From Rhodobiaceae bacterium (lineage in GTDB: Bacteria > Pseudomonadota > Alphaproteobacteria > Micropepsales > Micropepsaceae), in assembly GCA_009885515.1 (NCBI GenBank), contig VFKO01000327.1, positions 1-8,698 on the forward strand: a stretch of DNA of 8,698 bases. Direction: 5' to 3'. The translations under genes and the position numbers were made by a program. Within the stretch, counting starts at the first letter, position 1. Each line of letters opens with the position of its first letter. Shown piece after piece: positions 7,338 through 8,698 of the stretch. The notes under the pieces were generated by a model. That model did not search any database. It worked only from the letters and a program-made list of their open reading frames with translations, and was not told the origin of the DNA.

Positions 7338-7343
7338 GTTATA
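7338..7343 (-). promoter_or_regulatory. Possible -10 element for the MoxR operon
   Basis: On the minus strand this reads TATAAC, five of six matches to the sigma-70 consensus TATAAT. It lies about 67 nt upstream of the MoxR TTG start, within the 184-nt divergent intergenic region 7271-7454. No good -35 hexamer sits at 16-18 nt upstream, so the call is weak. It would give a 5' leader of about 60 nt. Confidence 0.25.
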
Positions 7344-7358
7344 GCCAAAATGGGGCCA

Positions 7359-7386
7359 TGGACAGAACTCTCTGACGCCCTATGCT
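7359..7386 (+). promoter_or_regulatory. Possible sigma-70 promoter for DUF1285 and downstream genes
   Basis: TGGACA (7359-7364, five of six matches to TTGACA) is separated by 16 nt from TATGCT (7381-7386, four of six matches to TATAAT). A start near 7393 would leave a leader of about 60 nt before ATG 7455. Position and orientation fit, but the match is moderate and alphaproteobacterial promoters are often poorly conserved at -10. Confidence 0.3.
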
Positions 7387-7408
7387 CAATGATAGTTGAT
7401 CGTTGACG

Positions 7409-7443
7409 TTAACAGGTTGGCGAAACAGGGCTTTAACAAATTG
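7409..7443 (+). repeat. Two-copy direct repeat TTAACARRTTG before DUF1285
   Basis: TTAACAGGTTG (7409-7419) recurs as TTAACAAATTG (7433-7443), with starts 24 bp apart and 9 of 11 bases identical. The second copy ends 11 nt before the ATG at 7455. The layout suits a repressor or activator binding site, or may be chance in an AT-richer leader. It is not the CtrA arrangement, which needs TTAA boxes 7 bp apart. Confidence 0.3.
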
Positions 7444-7454
7444 CGCACGCGATA

Positions 7455-8066
7455 ATGTCCAGTTCAACACAAGATCCACTGCATTGGGGCGCGCCTGCGC
7501 CCGACATTTTGCGCGGTCTAGCGGATGTTCAGGCCGAAGCAGCGCACACGCATAAGTTGCCACCTGTCGAGAAATGGAACCCGCCATTTTGTGGCGATCT
7601 GGACATGCGGATCGCCGCCGATGGTTCATGGTTCTATCTTGGCACTCCGATCGGGCGTCCGGGACTGGTGCGGCTGTTTTCAACTATTTTGCGGCGCGAA
7701 GCGGATGGAAGCTATGTGCTGGTGACCCCAGTCGAAAAGGTTGGGATCAAAGTCGATGATGTGCCGTTCATCGCCGTACGTGTGGATGCCAGTGGCGAGG
7801 GGCAAGCTCAGACGCTTCAATTCACGACGAATGTTGGCGATAGTGTGACCGCGGGGAGCGCACACAAAGTGCGGGTAGAGTTTCGGGGACCGGCGCGTGA
7901 GCCGCGGCCTTATCTTCATGTGCGTGGCGCGCTGGAAGCGCGGATCGCGCGGCCGGTGTTTTACGAGCTGGTGAATTTGTCGAAGGAGCGCGCATTGCCG
8001 GTTGGCCGCGAGCTTGGCGTCTGGAGCGGGGCTGAATTCTTTTCATTGGGCTCACCAGATCCATGA
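7455..8066 (+). CDS. DUF1285 family protein
   Basis: 203 residues. The DUF1285 signature is clear: PPVEKWNPPFCGDLDMRI (36-53), DGSWFYLGTPIGRPGLVRLF (56-75), YVLVTPVEKVGI (87-98), DDVPF (101-105), and the C-terminal RPVFYELV (166-173) and LGVWSGAEFFSLG (187-199). It is soluble, with no signal peptide or membrane segment. The biochemical role of the family is unknown; its place just ahead of a CoA pyrophosphatase is a common alphaproteobacterial arrangement. ATG 7455 is chosen because the conserved region begins about 30 residues in and no closer start is needed, although no Shine-Dalgarno sequence is visible before it. The stop overlaps the next start (ATGA, 8063-8066), indicating coupled translation. 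Confidence 0.9.
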   Translation: MSSSTQDPLHWGAPAPDILRGLADVQAEAAHTHKLPPVEKWNPPFCGDLDMRIAADGSWFYLGTPIGRPGLVRLFSTILRREADGSYVLVTPVEKVGIKVDDVPFIAVRVDASGEGQAQTLQFTTNVGDSVTAGSAHKVRVEFRGPAREPRPYLHVRGALEARIARPVFYELVNLSKERALPVGRELGVWSGAEFFSLGSPDP

Positions 8067-8686
8067 GCGATGCGGAGCTCAGGCGGCGAATGAGCGAGCG
8101 CGTGAGTTTTGACGCCGCTGTGCGCCAGCAACCCAAGCGCAGCGACTATGATTTGAACCCGCATTGGCGTGAGGCGCAGCCCGGCTTGCGGGTGCTGAAA
8201 CCAGCGGCGGTGCTGATCCCGATTATTGAACGGGCGCAGGGCCTGCAGGTTCTGTTTACCCGGCGTGCCGATCATCTTGCGCGTCATGCAGGACAAGTGA
8301 GTTTTCCCGGAGGGCGGGTGAATGACGATGAAACCGGGGCGCTGGACGCAGCGTTGCGCGAAACGGAAGAAGAGGTGGGGTTGGCGCGGGGTTTTGTGAC
8401 AGTGCTGGGCGATCTGGACCGCTATGAGACCGGGACCGGGTTTTCAATTCATCCGTTCGTTGGCTTGGTGCGCGAAGGCTTTGAGCTGAAAGTCGATGCC
8501 GCCGAGGTGGCGGAAGTGTTTGAAGTGCCGCTTGCGTTTCTGATGGATCAGCAAAATCACGAACAAAAATCAGCGGAATGGCAGGGGCGCGAGCGGCGCT
8601 ATTATGCAATGAATTATGGTCGGCATTACATCTGGGGTGCGACGGCGGGCATCTTGATCAATTTGCATGAGTGTCTATACGGCTGA
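8063..8686 (+). CDS. NUDIX CoA pyrophosphatase
   Basis: 207 residues. It is predicted to hydrolyse coenzyme A and its derivatives to 3',5'-ADP and 4'-phosphopantetheine in the cytoplasm. The CoA-specific motif upstream of the NUDIX box is present: VLFTRRADHLARHAGQVSFP (63-82), followed by GG. The NUDIX box runs from G84 to L107, with catalytic and metal-binding REtEEEvGL (R99, E100, E103, E104). The spacing between E90 and R99 is eight residues rather than seven, as in E. coli NudL-type enzymes, so this is a family trait and not a defect. The tail RYYAMNYGRHYIWGATAGIL fits the family, where the conserved WG(A)TA segment is usual. The start ATG 8063 overlaps the DUF1285 stop. The gene ends 3 nt before the next ATG, continuing a tight operon. 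Confidence 0.93.
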   Translation: MSDAELRRRMSERVSFDAAVRQQPKRSDYDLNPHWREAQPGLRVLKPAAVLIPIIERAQGLQVLFTRRADHLARHAGQVSFPGGRVNDDETGALDAALRETEEEVGLARGFVTVLGDLDRYETGTGFSIHPFVGLVREGFELKVDAAEVAEVFEVPLAFLMDQQNHEQKSAEWQGRERRYYAMNYGRHYIWGATAGILINLHECLYG

Positions 8687-8689
8687 GCG

Positions 8690-8698
8690 ATGACGAAA
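8690..8698 (+). CDS. Start of next gene, probably CCA tRNA nucleotidyltransferase (cut by window end)
   Basis: ATG 8690-8692 follows the CoA pyrophosphatase stop by 3 nt and opens a frame of three visible codons (M-T-K). No sequence evidence for function exists here. The product is inferred only from the conserved alphaproteobacterial order DUF1285, CoA pyrophosphatase, CCA-adding enzyme. There is no strong ribosome binding site, so expression would rely on coupling to the gene before it. Confidence 0.35.

Noticed and set aside
7408..7437. TTAA boxes suggesting a CtrA cell-cycle regulator site
   Set aside because: CtrA sites need TTAA-N7-TTAA; here the two boxes are 20 bp apart.
8311..8383. 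Apparent one-residue defect in the NUDIX box (eight residues between E90 and R99)
   Set aside because: The same longer spacing occurs in NudL-type CoA pyrophosphatases, so it is a family feature.

Overview
The window reads as chromosomal DNA of a moderately GC-rich alphaproteobacterium. I infer this from the protein families (alphaproteobacterial-type MoxR, DUF58, DUF4159 and a membrane VWA/amidotransferase-fold protein, next to DUF1285 and a CoA pyrophosphatase), from the GC-rich third codon positions, and from the gene order. The genus cannot be fixed from this sequence.

Layout. Positions 2-172 hold the 3' end of an unrecognised plus-strand gene. Positions 173-367 hold a truncated Phd/YefM-type antitoxin whose N-terminal DNA-binding part is missing; no toxin follows. 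Positions 416-7270 form one compact minus-strand operon, transcribed right to left: MoxR AAA+ ATPase (7270-6245), DUF58 von Willebrand-like protein (6209-5259), BatA/DUF4159 membrane protein (5251-2489), and a second VWA plus glutamine-amidotransferase-fold membrane protein (2485-416). Gaps inside the operon are 35, 7 and 3 nt. Positions 7271-7454 are a divergent intergenic region. On the plus strand follow DUF1285 (7455-8066) and a NUDIX CoA pyrophosphatase (8063-8686, ATGA overlap), then the first codons of another gene at 8690, probably the CCA-adding tRNA nucleotidyltransferase.

How the genes may work together. MoxR ATPases are commonly paired with VWA-domain proteins and are thought to act as metal-dependent chaperones or remodelling factors. 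Here the ATPase and the DUF58 protein have no membrane segments and should be cytoplasmic. Positive-inside topology places the large domains of the other two proteins in the periplasm. Both large membrane proteins lack any cysteine, so their amidotransferase-like folds cannot be Cys-dependent enzymes. The metal-site (MIDAS) signature is intact in the DUF58 protein and in the last gene but eroded in the DUF4159 protein. The function of this operon type is not established.

I found no CRISPR array, phage, insertion sequence, tRNA or rRNA, and nothing that amounts to a clearly new system. The points most worth a second look are the cysteine-free pair, an internal signal-peptide-like site before DUF4159, the run of non-ATG starts in the operon, an intercistronic hairpin after moxR, and the decayed antitoxin.
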